NCBI GenBank assembly: GCA_013400975.1
Contig: WBMZ01011886.1
Span: forward strand, 1-64,000
Length of the DNA: 64,000 nucleotides
Source: Atrichornis clamosus
Taxonomy: Eukaryota > Chordata > Aves > Passeriformes > Menuridae
Direction of reading: 5' to 3'
The notes under the pieces were generated by a model. That model saw only the letters and a program-made list of their open reading frames with translations, did not search any database and had not been told where the DNA came from. Both the position numbers and the translations under genes were made by a program. Of the stretch, positions 47,257 to 61,280 are shown piece after piece. The first letter of the stretch is position 1; every line of letters begins with the position of its first letter.

Positions 47257-48850
47257 ATCATAGAATCATTAAGGTTGGAAGAGGCCTCCAAGAGCATTGA
47301 GTCCAACCTTTGACTGATCACCACCTTGTCAACTAGAACACAGCACTAAGTGCCATGTCCAGTCATTGCATGAATACTACCAGGGATGATGATTCCACCA
47401 CCTCCCTGGGCAGTCTGTTTCAATACTTGACAGCCCTTTCAGTGAGGAACTTCTGTCCGCTCTGAAGCTCCCCTGGTGCAGCTTGAGGCCATTACCTCTT
47501 GTCCTGTCACTTGTTGCTGGAAGAAGAGGCTGACCCCCATCTGACTACAACTTCCTTTTAGGGAGTTGTAGAAAGTGATAAGGTCCCCTCTGAGCTGCCT
47601 TCTCTGCTGGCTCCCAACTCCCTCAACCACTCCCCATAGAACTCACACTTTAGACTCTTCACCAGCTCTGTTACTCTTCTCTGCTCATGCTTTGGTATGT
47701 TGACATCTTTCTTGAAGTGAGTGGTTCAGAACTGAACACAGGATTTCGGGTGTGGCCTAACCAAGGCTGTACACAGGGGGCAATCACTGTCCTGGTCCTG
47801 CTGGCCACACTATTGCTGATCCAAGCCAGGATGCCATTGGCCTTCTTGGCCACCTGGACACATGCTGGCTCATGTTCAAATGTTGTTGACCAGCTCCTCC
47901 AGGTCCTTTTTCACTCACACAGACTTGTGAGTGTCTAAGTGGCACAATGGGTCACTAACTACTTAGTCTTGGATTGCAGTGGTTCTACTCTGCTCCCAGT
48001 CCCTCTCTACCAGCTCAGAGGGCAGGTTGCCCTGAGGATAACAGGTCTTGCTGTTAAAGGCTGAGGCAAAGAAGGTATAAGTATCTCAGCCTTTTCCTTG
48101 TCCTTGGTTGCAATATTCCCCCACTCCCCACATCCAAGGATGGAGATTTTCCTTAGCTCTTCTTTTGTTGTTAATTTATTTTAAAAACCCACTTTTCATT
48201 ATCTTTCACAGCAGTTGCTGGATTGAATTCTAGCTGAGTTTTCGCCATCTAATTTTCTCTCTACGTGACCTAATGACACCCTTATATTCTTCCTGAGTTG
48301 CCTGCCCCTTCCTGCAAAGGTCATCAAGTCTTTATTTTTTTTCCCTGATATCCAGTGAAAGTTCTCTGTTCAGCCAGGACGGTCTTCTTCCCCCATTAGC
48401 TCATTTTTTGGCACATGGGGATGACTTGCTTCTGTGCTTTTAAGATTTCCTTCTTAAAATATATCTAGTTTTCCTGGACCCCTTTGTTACTAAGGACTGT
48501 CCAAGGTAGAGGTTTTTTTGACCCACTTCCTCAGTTCACCAAGAATCGAAAACTCTATCATTTTGTGGTCATTGTGCTGGGGATGGCCTCTGGCCACCAC
48601 ATTTCCCTCCTCTGTTCATAAGCAGCAGGTCTAGCAGGGCACCATCTCTGGTAGGCTCACTCACCAGCTGTGTCAGGGGTTTGTCTTCCACACACTCCAG
48701 GAACCTCCCAGACTGCCTCTTCTCCACCATGTTGAGCTTCCAACAGATATCCATCGAGCTAAAGTCTTCCATAAGAACAAGGGCTTGCCATCATGAAACA
48801 GCAGCCAGTCACTTATGGACTATTTCATCTGCCTTTCCTTGGTTTAGGCC
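47257..48850 (-). mobile_element. CR1 LINE, minus strand, lacking most of the reverse transcriptase
   Basis: The 3' terminus (ATCATAGAATCATTAAGGTT in the plus reading) is at 47257. The 3' UTR and ORF2 tail occupy 47257-47940. From about 47960 to 48850 the minus strand reads as the ORF2 region between endonuclease and reverse transcriptase and the end of the endonuclease: MDICWKLN and RFLECVEDKPLTQLVSEPTR, then GALLDLLL at 48569-48772. The palm and finger part of the reverse transcriptase is not present between the two blocks. Many stops; clearly inactive. Confidence 0.88.
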
Positions 48851-50682
48851 ACAGGAAAGACATTTGTACAATTGTCTAGATCTAGCGTAAGCAACGCCAA
48901 CAGGATCTTGAGAGGCTGGAAGGCTTTCGGAAGGGAACACTATGGAAAATGCACAGCTATTCTTATGACAAGAATAAAACCTGGAAAACCTGTGTTCAGT
49001 GGCTATGGAGGAAAGTCCCTGTATCTTATCCAAGAGTAAGAAGCCACTTGACTGGACTTCATAAATGTTCTTTAAGTCAGAAGTGGATGAGCTGTGTTCT
49101 CTGATCAGAAGTAATACTAGTTCTTGCATGGAGGTAGGATCTTGAACCTCTGACTGTCCACAGGGTGATCAGATTCAGGTTTATGGACAAAGACTAATTC
49201 TACTGAAGAAAAACAAGAACTTTCTTCAATAATCCACCCAGTGAAATTAACTTCCAGGGACTGGATTTTGAAGAGTAAGCTTAGAATAAAAAGACAGGGC
49301 GGCATGAAGAAACAAGCTCACATTGATATTCTGTGTACTGTATGTTTTTGTGGCAAAGTAGAGAATGAGTCCAGGACTTTTGAGCTGCCTTTTTTTCTGT
49401 TGCTTTTTGGTTGTTGTTTTTTCTTTTTAACAAAGATCCACCAAAATAAAAATAAAAATAATTTCATTATTGTGGCTCTTTACTGTTTGAAATCAAAGGC
49501 ACATGGGCATTCTTAGCTGAAAATTGCATTGAGAACAACTGGAATGAAAAATATTTTTAATTAATGAAAGAATTGGAGTTAAGAGAAGAATTTTTTTGGT
49601 CAATTTTAAAAGTTTGTTGAATTTTAAATCTATGCATATTCCATCAGGCTTTCTAAATTAAAATAACTTAGTTTGAGCAGATGAAGCACTTTTGAATAAT
49701 TAAAGCAATGTATTTTAAGATGTTCTATATTTTTAAAATACAAGCAATTTAAACCTTTCTTAGTTGTATAAATTCAATGCTACATAAAATCACTTGAAGC
49801 ATTTTTCCCCCTCATGATAACTTTAAGTTATTTCAATGCATTCAGGTTTATCAGCTTCTGTACAGGTCTAGAAAAGGCAAAGCAGCGTGTACCTTATAGG
49901 ATTCATCACTCTGTATATTTGCATGTAACCTCTTCTTGGCATCTGTTGCGTATCTTTGGCTGTGCTTGAACTGCAGGAGGCATGAACTGTTTCATAACCA
50001 TAAGTGAAAGTACCAGCTCCCTTTGCCTAAGCTATAAAGACTATATTGCATGATCTAGAAGTTACAGGATCACTCCCCAGTGATAGCCAAGATCAATACA
50101 TATAAGAAGTAAAAGGCTTTAATCATGGTGAGAATGAGTGTCAAATGCACTAAGTAATGTAAACTCTATAGCAATCATTCACTATGGAAGATTTGCATTT
50201 TTTTGGCCTTATTCTCAGTGATGAAGGAAATTAACTTTAGGTATGACGTTAAAAAAGAAAAAAAAAGGACAGCTCCTTCTAGTTCGGTAAATTAATTTTA
50301 TTCAATGAAGCTCCCAAAAACTGGCTTTTTTGAGATGCTTTTCTCCTGAAAGCTCTACCTCCTTGCTGCTGGGCAGTTAATGGTTTCATAGGATTACCAC
50401 GTTATTTTTGTTTGTGCTTCCATTACCTCAAGCAGAGAAAAATAAATGTGAGAAATGCATATATTGGAAAAGGTTCCAGACTGTTATTGGCTTCACAAAA
50501 AATGAATTAATGAGCAAAAGTCCCCTATGATTGAGCCTCTTTTCTGATCTGATGAGAAAGAGCTGTTTAGTTTAATCAGTGCAGACACAGATGCCTTAGG
50601 GCTTGCATAATTATCGGTTCATTACCCCAATGCATGATGGAGATTTGTTCAGGCTGGTTCTTGTTCTTTTCCAGTTTCAGCA

Positions 50683-51066
50683 TGGTTGGAGTGCTGGAGC
50701 ATTTCTTCTATGAGCAAAGGCTAAGGGAATTGGGATTGTTCAGCCTGGGGAAGAGAAAGCTTCAGTGTGAATTAATTGCTGGCCTTCCCATACCTGAAGA
50801 GAGCCTACAGGAAAGCTGGAGAGGGACTTTTTACAAGAGCATTTAGTGATAGGATGAAGAGGAATGGTTTTAATATGAGAGCAGTTTAGATTCAATATTA
50901 GGAAGAAATTCTTTACTGTGGGGGTGGTGAGACACTGGAACAGGTCGATGCCCCAGCCCTGGAAGTGTTCATGGCTGGGCTGGATGGCGCCCTTAGCAAC
51001 CTGGTCTAATGGAAGGTGTCCCTGCCTACAGCAGGGGATTGAAACTAGATTCTTCTGATTGCTTTG
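50683..51066 (+). mobile_element. CR1 LINE fragment, plus strand (older subfamily)
   Basis: Text such as CTATGAGCAAAGGCTAAGGG, TTCAATATTAGGAAGAAATT, GGTGAGACACTGGAACAGG and ACCTGGTCTAATGGAAGGTG is the CR1 3' part of an older subfamily. It is 5' truncated and has lost the very end of the 3' terminus. Confidence 0.88.
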
Positions 51067-54000
51067 TAGGAAAGTGCTGCAGGATGAGATGAAACTCACT
51101 CTTCATAATCTCTGGCAATCATAAAGGCAAGCATCACGCTCAGGTCAGATCTTGACATATACATTTAGTCAGACAATTCTGATATTTTTTTCCATTAAAA
51201 CCCAGAAACTTATCCGAAGATATGAGGAGTGTCCTGCCAAGACCTTTCTTCCCTTTTAAAATCATTTGATAGCTTATTTTTCTTCATGAGGATCAAACCC
51301 CTCTGCAGTCCTTGTTCCAGTCTTGCATCAGGAGTTCTCATGAATATATGAATTTCTTGGGTACTTTGATCAAGGTCACCCCTCTACTTGTGCTTACTTC
51401 TGGTTAGTTTTTTGGCATGTGGTTGTAATGCATCATTTAACCTTGCTGTTGTAATTGGAGAGGTTAAAAAGGCTGCAGTGATTTAAAGACAGATATGCTT
51501 CAAATCATAAATCTCATCAAGTTCTCCGTCCTTCTGATCCTCATGGTGTCCCTGTAACATTTTTACTAGTTTTCTTCTGAAACTGCAAGACAGTTTTATA
51601 GCTGTTATCTTTTCCCAGTTAGATTGAATGTTGAGGGACCACATATTGCTAAAAGGAGATTTATGGCTACATCCCAGTTGATACTCATTTTGTTGACTCC
51701 ACTTTTTACAGATGCATTGTGAAATGCGGTTTAAACCTTCTCTACTGCCTCCACATTTTCAGAGCTTCAGTTACCATCAGCTTTGGACTGCGTCATTCTA
51801 CAAGCTGTCTGCTTTAGTTAGTGTTTCTGTGTGTTGAGTCTTTGATCCCACTCAGAGCCAACCAATATGAGTTATAGCAACTTTATTCAGACAGAAGTAA
51901 CATTGGAATCTGTTGCACAAGTGGTTGCTTTTAACACTTAAAAAGTGTCTCTTGGAGGTATCCTCAGGTTCTATTGATGTGCACCCCAGCTGATAAGGGT
52001 ATGAAAAGTTTATATCTGCATTGACAAGTGCTTGTGGTTATATTTTCTTTGTTTCTGCCTTCTACCTAAAGCATTTTTAAAAGTGCATCACATTTTGCTG
52101 TGCTGCATCTTCCACTTACATCCAGCTCCCCTCTGTTTTGCTGACTATTCAGTTTACTGCTCTGAGGAGACTAAATGCTGCAACAGCCACCCTACGGACT
52201 TCACAGCTTCTGGTTAATGGAATGCTTTTGAGCATTTAATATACTCAAATATTATATAATGTGAACTTTCCCATGAATAAAACATTTAAAAAATGTTTAT
52301 AATGCCATTTGCAGAAGTTGGTGTGTAGGTTTAATATCCTCATGCATCCTTGAATACAGGAATTGCCTTATTAATTTTGTTTTTTTACATATGAAGGAGC
52401 ATTTCTAGTTTGATATAGTGAAATAAAGCATCTGTGTTTCTAGCCTAAAAGAAGAAACAAAAGGAATTCCTCATCCTTTAGTCCTCTCCCCACTTAATGA
52501 ATGTCATTATAATACAACATTAACTTGTAGGTAAAGCATGTACACTTGATTACTTCCTAGCTAACTCAGTTTTGAGTACTTTTTTTCCAATACGGATACA
52601 GTATTTTTAAATCATTCCAGAAGAACTGCTTAAGGCTGGTTGAAGCCAGATAGTTGTCTCCCTAGATGAACAAACATTTAGCCAAATTAGCTTCAAAATT
52701 GAGTGATAAAGATGTGAGAGATGCTTGTTAGCAATTCTGTGTGATTCATTCAATGTGTTAGAGCGAAATTCAGAGAAACAACTGAAAACTAGTATTTTAC
52801 CTTTAACACTAGACTTTGCACTAGGGTGAGTTAAGATTCATATACTTTAAACATTTTTACAACTTTAGCTTACATGTTATATTATATTTATATATATATA
52901 TGTTTATGAGCTTCACTGCAAAATGAAGAGCAGCATGGAACTAAGCTATTATTCTTATCTGAACAGTTTTGTAACTTTCAGCTGCTAAGTTTTTAAGGCA
53001 TAGATGAAACCTGTAGAGATCTTCTATGGATCAAATTAGAAGGTTGTATTTGTTTTTCATTTAAAACTAAGGACCAAGAAAACTGGGGTGGAGGAGGGAT
53101 GGTGGAGAAGAACACAGATGAGGATCAATTGTGTCTTAGGTAAAAACCAGAAATTGCTAAAATGCAGGTATAAAAAAGGCACAGAATGTTCTTAAAGACA
53201 GTCATATATAAGCAGAAATCAGAAACATAATAATGCAGAATAAAATTAAGATATAAGAGTAAAATAGGATAGAATAAATGGAATGTGTAACTGTAAACAA
53301 ACATATTGATGACATGTCTGTAGGCATGCTAAACATTTTCTGTTAGTGAAATACCTAGGTTAAAAAGTGTTAGAGTGACAGAATAGAGCTGTAAAGGACT
53401 GATATTTTGTCTTAAAGGAAGTTTGGATTCAAGGAGACAAAGATAGATATTCTGAGAATTCTAGAGACCTATTGTAAGAACAGTCCTTGAAGACTGAGGC
53501 TGAACACAGCATCCAACTGATATGTCTTTAATCTAATTATTGAAATAATCCATCTATCTGTGATTAGATAAATTGCCCAGTAATCTCCACTAATTATGTT
53601 GACTGACACTGTTTATGTCTGGAATACAAACTGTTTAAACACAACATACTAAAAGATCAAACTATATGTCAAAAAAATATTTTTCCCCTTACCCTCCTCC
53701 CCACATGGAAACATCCCAAACCGTATCATAATTAACAGAGTAAAAGAGGTGAAGCTATTAAAAGTAATAAAGTCATGCTTCAAAAAGCATAGTCCTGTAT
53801 GCATACAGAAAATTAAAAGGAATATACATTCTTGCAAGTTTAGTTCAATATTATATGGCAGACCTAAAGAGACTCAGAGGAATAGTGTGCACAAGACACA
53901 AAAACTATTCATAAAAACACATTAGAGAGAATTTATTTCAGAGAGCACTGGATCTAATGAAAAAAGAGAAACTCAGAAAAACTAGTGACAATGCAAAGCC

Positions 54001-54629
54001 AAATGGCTTGTGTGTTGATCATTGCTGTGGTGGAACACAGAGAAGTTCTCAGTTAAAAGACTTTTTCAATAATCATTGAGCTCTGAAAGATTTTGCTGCT
54101 ACTAAGGTGGCAGTAGAAGAGATTTCAGAATAAATCAGTAGTAAATTAATAGTGTCATATCATAAAGTTCATATATTTTTCACCTAAGTTTAAACTAAAA
54201 TAAGAAACTAGCAAACTGTCATCGTGATTGCTAATGTACAATTTTAAAATTACAAGTTTTATAATATATATGAAAATTATAAAATAGTTCAGCCTTCATC
54301 TCAGAGGATGTTTCAAGTATGCCATGGGGTTTGAAAAGAGGCTCTATACAACCAGGAAAACTGCCTTCCATACTAACAAAACTGGTTGACACTGAAGTCA
54401 TAAATATGTGGCTATATAAAGAAAATACAATATGGATTCGGTGTTCTCTAAGGGGCATAAGAAGTGAAGGTAAAGATTAGAGTAAAAAGACCAATAAAAA
54501 AGTAGAATTATTTTGGAGCAGAAGTAAAAAAAAATTAAAGGTAGGGAACAAAGGATAAAACTAAAGGATTCATATTCACAGTGGGGAGTATTTGCCAATG
54601 GATTATGTGGGGATTGATGTTGATGCCTG

Positions 54630-55320
54630 TGCTGTTCAGGAGTCATTAGTATGGAAAGGGGGCTGACATCCAAAGGTGCCAAAGTTTGCTGATGTACTGA
54701 CAAGTTGGAGAAACTACTCCCAGCACTGCATTACTAGTGCTGAAAAGACAGGCAATTCAGTCTGAAGAAAAGTAACACGTAAGGAAAACCTTAGATATGC
54801 ATATTGCACTGTGGAGAGTGGCTGCTATTTCTTAGAAGAGGGATTACAGTACAAACGTGGGTAGATCTCTTGGAACATCCCAGCAGTCAGCAGCAGGATG
54901 AATAGCAAGCAGAGTGTTACCCAGCATTTGGAAAGGAGAAGTGCAAAGCAGCAAGCCTCAGTTCACTCTGTCCTTGGTGAGTGCAAGTCTGTCAGTGGAA
55001 TAGTGCATGTGGTTCTGGCCACTCCACCTCCAAAGGACACAGTAAAACTACAAGATTAAAATATTTTAGCTAGGAAAAGTGGCAATTCAATATGAAAATA
55101 ATAAATAAAACCACCAAAAACATAGATGGGCTGAACAGGAAATAATTAATCACTGTCTATGGACAATATTCATGACCACCACTCAGACCATAACACAGGA
55201 ATTCAGGCATAGCAAATTCCTTTAAAGAAACAAAGTGAACTATTTTTGGATGACAAAAGTACGCAGATTCCAGTGACTAGATAAACTAATGGAAGTAAGA
55301 TAGGAAAGATAGATGGAAAG
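54630..55320 (+). mobile_element. Probable ancient CR1/L3-like LINE remnant
   Basis: AAGTTTGCTGATGTACTGAC resembles the reverse-transcriptase FADD-motif DNA. Further on, GTGCATGTGGTTCTGGCCAC-TCCACCTCC resembles the 'FWxP' part of CR1/L3 ORF2 tails, in the correct order. Divergence is high and boundaries are uncertain. Confidence 0.45.
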
Positions 55321-55718
55321 ATCCTATTACATGTGTTCATTTGAATGCAACCTTCAGCCCTGAAGATTTCTAACCCAAAGATTACAGAAATCAAAGAGGG
55401 CATCCTAGGACAAGTACTGTTTGTATTTACCCTTTTCTTATTTCAGCTGCCAGTTACTACCAGGAGCTCTGACTGTGAGCTAGGTGGACCTTTGCTCTCA
55501 CCGTTTAGCTGGTCTCATGTCTTGGCAGTGGAAGGCTGGGATATTGACATAGCATTTCTCTGGGACAGGAGAGTGAAAGGTAATATGTAACTTATTTAAC
55601 TAAAGGCCAAGAGCCAGAAGAGACAGCCAACAGAATAAGCAAAGCTCCACTATAAGAAACTCATGGACTTTCCTCTTCATACTCGCCTATTATGTTGTTG
55701 TACGCTTGCCATCCCTGA

Positions 55719-55722
55719 GGAA

Positions 55723-55753
<31 letters not shown>

Positions 55754-55793
55754 GAAAAAAAAAAAAAAAAAAAGAGAAGGGGAAAAAAAAAAN
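55719..55793. repeat. A-rich homopolymer tract with an ambiguous base
   Basis: About 73 bases of A broken only by a few G residues, ending in the window's single N at 55793. Its length is probably uncertain in the assembly. Confidence 0.9.
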
Positions 55794-56901
55794 TGCACAT
55801 AAATCCATAAGGGGAAGTGACTGTGTCAGCTGAAGATCAGGTAGGTGGCAGCTCAAGCTTGGTTCAGTCTGCCCTACTTTCAGTGCAGTGAAACAGGCTG
55901 GATTTTCAAGATCCCTGGGATTAAGCATCTGCAAGTTGCTTCTGGGAGCTCTGAATCCTTTCCCCATTCGTTGCTGCTGGTGAGCACAGAGACTTGTATC
56001 TTCAGTGCCTTCCCCAGACACCAAAACCCATAAGCATGATCATTTTCATATATGCTCCCATTTTGGAGAAGCAGAGGGTTGGAAATTAGAAATGATCCCA
56101 TCTACCCCAAGGATCGCAGTGTATGTGTATTCTCCTGTGACATCCCTAGGGCTGAAAAGCCAGGAGCTAAGAGGTGTGTGTCTGTGTGGCTGGGTAGCGT
56201 CTGCATGTGGTCAGAGCAGCCTTATCCTAAATATCTGCCTGCAGTACTTCTTGTCTTCCTTCTCTTCACAGCAAACTAAATTAAAGCTCATCAGAGAAGA
56301 AGCTAGTGAAAGCGCAGGGATACCCTGTGCCCTGATAAAACCCATCTGTATCCTGTACCATTTGTTTTGAACTGCAGCCTCTTGTCTGTGCGAGATAAAT
56401 AGCTGTTAGGGGAACAAAGACACACTTTACCAACTCATGACATAGAAATTTGCTCTTAATGGGTAAATGCAGGTCACATACCCTGGAAAGTGTATGAGAT
56501 CTGAGGGCAGAATAACAAACCCCTAAATTTTAGTGCATCTAATCTGTAACACAATTAGAAGAAACCTAGATTCTTTCATTTTAGTTTAGAATAATTTCAT
56601 ATTCTTTCTTTTCACCTTATGAAACTTCATTAAAAAATTAATTAGCTTTATGTAGTGCCACAGAAAATTTTGATTTTGGAGATTCAGTGTTTTCTTGTAG
56701 GAAGACATTTTGTTGTGCAGTCTTAGATCTGCTGTATTTATGCATGTAGTGGTTGTGTTTTTCTCTACTTTCTAACTCTTACCCTGCATGTGATCCCCTG
56801 AAGTATTAGACTGTTCAAAGCCATCAACTAATGGTTTCCTGCCATTTGAAAAAGAAAAGAGGGGCCATCATTATTCATGCCTAGCCATCATTCATACAAA
56901 A

Positions 56902-56995
56902 CCATAGAATCATTAAGGTTGGAAAAGACCTCTAAGATCATTGAGTCCAACCTTCAACCTATGTAGCCATTAAACTCTTAAGTGCAGCATACATG
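56902..56995 (-). mobile_element. Short CR1 3' end, minus strand
   Basis: ACCATAGAATCATTAAGGTT, GGAAAAGACCTCTAAGATCA and TTGAGTCCAACCTTCAACCT are the inverted CR1 3' UTR end. Only about 90 bases remain. Confidence 0.88.
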
Positions 56996-59900
56996 CCTCT
57001 AAATTTAGGATAGAATATGATAATTTCTTAATGTAATTTTCAAACATATTTATAATTTTAGCAGAGAATATGTCTTTGCCGTCGGGATGGATATTGAAAT
57101 GTTCTCTCTAAAAGTTACTTTTATTAGATCCTAAAGGCTTTTCCATAAAATTCTGTGAACCTGGAATTGCATGCAAGTCTCTTTTCAAAATTTGTACATT
57201 AGAGCTCTAAGCATACAAAGCTGAGAAGTAGCCAGAGTGTTAATAAAAGGTTAACAAACTGTGAATGCAGTGTTTGTGTATTGGAACACAGATCTTATTT
57301 CTTTCTGAGGACTGTATTACCCATTCCTGGTATGACAACTATAAAGTGAATCAGATTTCAGTCAACTAATGGTATCTTTCTTTTTAGAAAGCTGTCTAAT
57401 TAGAAAGTTGACTGTTTAAAGAAACCTGTGGTGTTAATATCCTTTGAGGAAATAATCCTGTATGGTCAGACTCCTGTGCAGTCACCTGTGCTAGCAGCAG
57501 TCAAGCTACAGCAGACCTAGGGGCAATGGTGGGAAAGCTCTGGGACTTGCCAGGGACCACTGGACTGTGAGCTGGGGATGCTGTAAGAGAAGAGGCAAAT
57601 TTGCCCTGCATGGAGTTGACAAGTCTTTGTTTCTTCTGGGATCCAACCTAGTGTCATAGCATTGTTCTGACCCATGCAGGCTTACCAACTCACTCCAGCC
57701 TTGCCTGGGACTCTCTGTTACTGGATTGTTGTATGATGTGTGTCCTTAGTGTCACTGGTAGACCAGAAAACCGGAAAGAAATGAATCCCTTTCCTGCCAA
57801 AATGCCAAAGGCATATTTTTTAATTTGTTGATGGAAGCATTGCTTTAAAAGCTATACATAAGTGGTGCCTGACATCTAATTTGATATTACATGGCATATT
57901 CTGTTCTTGTTCTGTCTTTTCCATTTCATGAAAACCTCAATGTTTACAATTTTATTGAAATATTGCAACTGTTATTCCATGATGGGACTTCTGGTTTAGC
58001 CCAGGTGATTTAGTGTTTTTCTAGGTTGGTATTTAATGAATCGAAGGAAGTAGAGTCTACTTTTTAGAGCACTACAGTATAAAAGTTAAACCTCAGTAAT
58101 TCTAACAGCTAGAGACCTTTTCCTCTGGGGCTTCCACCCAAATCAGTTGCAAAATTCTGCAACAGAATAGGGAGAGTGTCTTGTCTTCTGTTGAGCAGGA
58201 CTATTGGAAAGTGAATGTTGCATTCTGCTGTGCCTCCTGACCGTTAAAAACTCCTTCCTTCTCTCAGTACATGATTTCTTTATGACTCTAACAACATTCC
58301 TTGCTCCTGATCAGTTTTTCTCAGATTCTGAACTTCCAACAGGAGTAGCTGATTGTGGTTGAACTAAATCCCCAGCCAGACTTGACATCACCTGGCATTG
58401 AAGCTTGGATGTGGTGTAGGAACAGCAATAGGCATCAAGCTTCTAAAGCAATCCCACAGGAATGCTGGAAGGAAGTTGGTGTTAGTTTTCTAATATGCCT
58501 CCCCTTATAAATTTCTGGTTTCCAAAGTTTCATGTCAAAGCATTGTGACAAGGATCACTATCTAGCAGCCACAGAGGTGGCAGTTTCACATAACTGCTGG
58601 CAAAAGTTGCATGCTTTGGTCTCATTTTGGTCTAGTTGCTGGGCTAAAGACAGGTAGGAGATGAAGGAAATATGAAATTGATGTTGATGTCATTGGCTGA
58701 GATGCGTTAACTGGAAAGTTTGGCTAGGCTTTGGTGGTAATATGTCTATTTTGAGAAAAACTTGAAAGAGGAAAAAAGTTATCAAGATAAATGCGAGCAT
58801 GGAAATCCTCAAAAAACCATGGATATTATTTCTAAGATTAGCTTTGTCTAGACTTTCTGATGCGGATTTCATTTATGTATATACCTTCTAGCTTATACAC
58901 TACTGTCAGACAAGTTACGTGGATACTGAGTGCAAGAAACAGAGTAGACATTAAACACCTTTTTATAGATTTTCTGTGAAAGAAATGCTTGTTTTAACTT
59001 GCCTGTCAAAGAGATCCAATTTGCTAGATTTATTGGCCTTTACCTTTTGATTCAGCAAAATTCAGAAGACAGAGCCAGACCCCCCTGAGAAGTTGCTGCA
59101 GAGCAAGGTCTGGCTTTCTCTGTTTTCTCCAAAAGAGTTGTCACACACAGAGATGCTGAGAGCAAAGGAAGCTGTTGTCGTGCTGAACACGGTAATTATA
59201 CAGGGAGAATCTGAAAAACATGCCAGTATTTAGACTGTAATTTATTACAGACAGACCTGAGGAATTTTAAGATTTACATGTAATTTTTTAAAGTTAAAAA
59301 TTATTTTCCTTAAATTATCACTAAAAATTTGAAGAGTAACATGTAATGATATTTTGCTGTCCACACATCTTCCTTCAAGTTAGGAAAAGAAGGAGGCAGG
59401 CTTTCCAGTTTTGCAGGTAAGTCCTCCAAAGTCCTGTAGAATCAAAATTTTTAGTGGAGGAAGCAAGAATTTTAAGGGTCTTCAGATTTTTAATTTCCCT
59501 GTGACTAGCCTACATCTGGGACAAACAGTGCTGGCAACTCTTCCAGCACTATAAGTAACATATTTTGGCTCCTGTCTGCATTTTTCAATTAGGTTACCCA
59601 CCAGACCCTTATGTGACCTCTGTCCAACTCTCACTACATATCTTTTTCATCTTACTGCAGCAGACACTCCTCCATCCTATTTCACATCTCCCATGGCAAC
59701 TCGAATTCCACATATGGGCATAAGAAAGTGGGGAAAGCAACCAGTTGGAAGTGGGTATTCCCCTAGCAGTCTAAAAATTATGCAAAATCTGGAGCTTCTT
59801 TTATCTCTATGGCAGAATTGCCTGAAACAGGGCCCAAAACCTAATGCTCAAGCTGGGGATATTGGCATCAGCAAATATTCCTTGAATGATACATCTGGCA

Positions 59901-61124
59901 GATTCCTTTCAGGATTAATTCTGTTCTACTGAACAAGCTCTTAATACATCTTTTTTTTCTCTTTCGTATATTGCTTGCAAAATCTGATTTTCTAAAAAGG
60001 TATGAGTATTAACACTTTTGAAGATGACCAAGACATTGTTTTCATTGAAATAATTGTGTTTGGGTTGTTTGTCCTAACTGAAATTTAAGGTGGAAAATTA
60101 AGTGTAGTAGCTCCTTACACTGCTATTCCAGCTTATACATATTCTGGCTTACTTTCTAAAATCAGAATATTTTTATAGATCAATTCCTGGTCTTTCTTAA
60201 GTTAGGTGAAAAAATTTGGTAGAAAAATCCATTGAAAGTTGTAGCAAGAAAATAACAGGAAATATATATTTTTTCAGAAAATTGGGACTGTGTTTACAGA
60301 TGTGTTTGATGTGCAACACATGCAAAAATCCCTTGTCTTATTTTAAAGCCTTTCAAGTGGAATGGTTTTCACAAGTGCCTTAGCACAGCACCGTCCTCTG
60401 CTCTGGGTGTGTTTCTTGCATGGTCCCAGTTCACTCGCTCATCTCTGCACGGTAGTGGCGGCACAGAGTAGTCCCATTCTCTGTACATGACAGGCCAAGA
60501 GGTCTTTTATCCTGCCCTGTGCTGCTAAAGGACAGGCCTGTGAAGAATCTAGCCATAAACATGTGAGCTGACACTGCAGATTGTGTTTATGCAGGCCAAT
60601 GAACTGAGCAGCATAGTAAATATTGCAGTTTTATTGTCCCTGCTAAAGGAAGATCCTGAAGTGCTTGCTGATGACCTGGATACTCTCCACAAGTCACAAC
60701 AGTTCTGTCAATTATAAAAGAGAACATTATGTTTTACAGTGAGATCATTATCTCTTACAGTAAGATTAAGTACATTTCGACTTTAACATTTGTGTCCCAG
60801 GCTTGCTTTTGTGAAAAACCCTAAGAGATGCAGAACACCAGGCATGAGCTGAGTGTCACAGTATCCAAGCCATTTGGCTTGCTGGAAGAAGTGTGTGTGA
60901 TTCAAAAGGGAAACCATCAGATACTAATGTGAGACAGTAAGGTTGGTCATATATCCTGCAAAGCACTAAAATGATAGTAATCACTGTTAACAGTTCTGTG
61001 CATTCTCTTTCTCCTGCTTTATCAGAATAATAATAAAGATGGGAAATAGAAGTGAAGGATTCTTCTGGGCAAAATGTCATGCTATTGAAATTTACTCTGA
61101 TGTCTTGTTTAGGCTTATAGTTGC

Positions 61125-61280
61125 TGAACCAATATGTGAAATAGGGCTGGAAGTGACCCTAAAGATCACTCAGTTCTAACCCCCATGCCATGAGCAGGGA
61201 CACCTTCCACTAGACCAGGTTGCTCTAAGCCCTGTCCAACCTGGCCTTAAAAACTTCCATGGATGAGGCAGCTACAAGTC
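61125..61280 (-). mobile_element. CR1 3' end fragment, minus strand (older subfamily)
   Basis: AGCAGGGACACCTTCCACTA, GACCAGGTTGCTCTAAGCCC and TGTCCAACCTGGCCTTAAAA match the inverted 3' UTR of the older CR1 subfamily also seen at 50683-51066. Confidence 0.85.

Noticed and set aside
59693..59932. 79-codon open frame preceded by CTTACTGCAG
   Set aside because: The acceptor-like sequence is ordinary, the frame has no Ac45 similarity, and no donor precedes the stop.
60589..60717. 42-codon open frame (MQANELSSIVNIAVLLSLLK...) after a GCAG
   Set aside because: Looks protein-like in composition but is short, has no known family and no supporting context. Probably chance.
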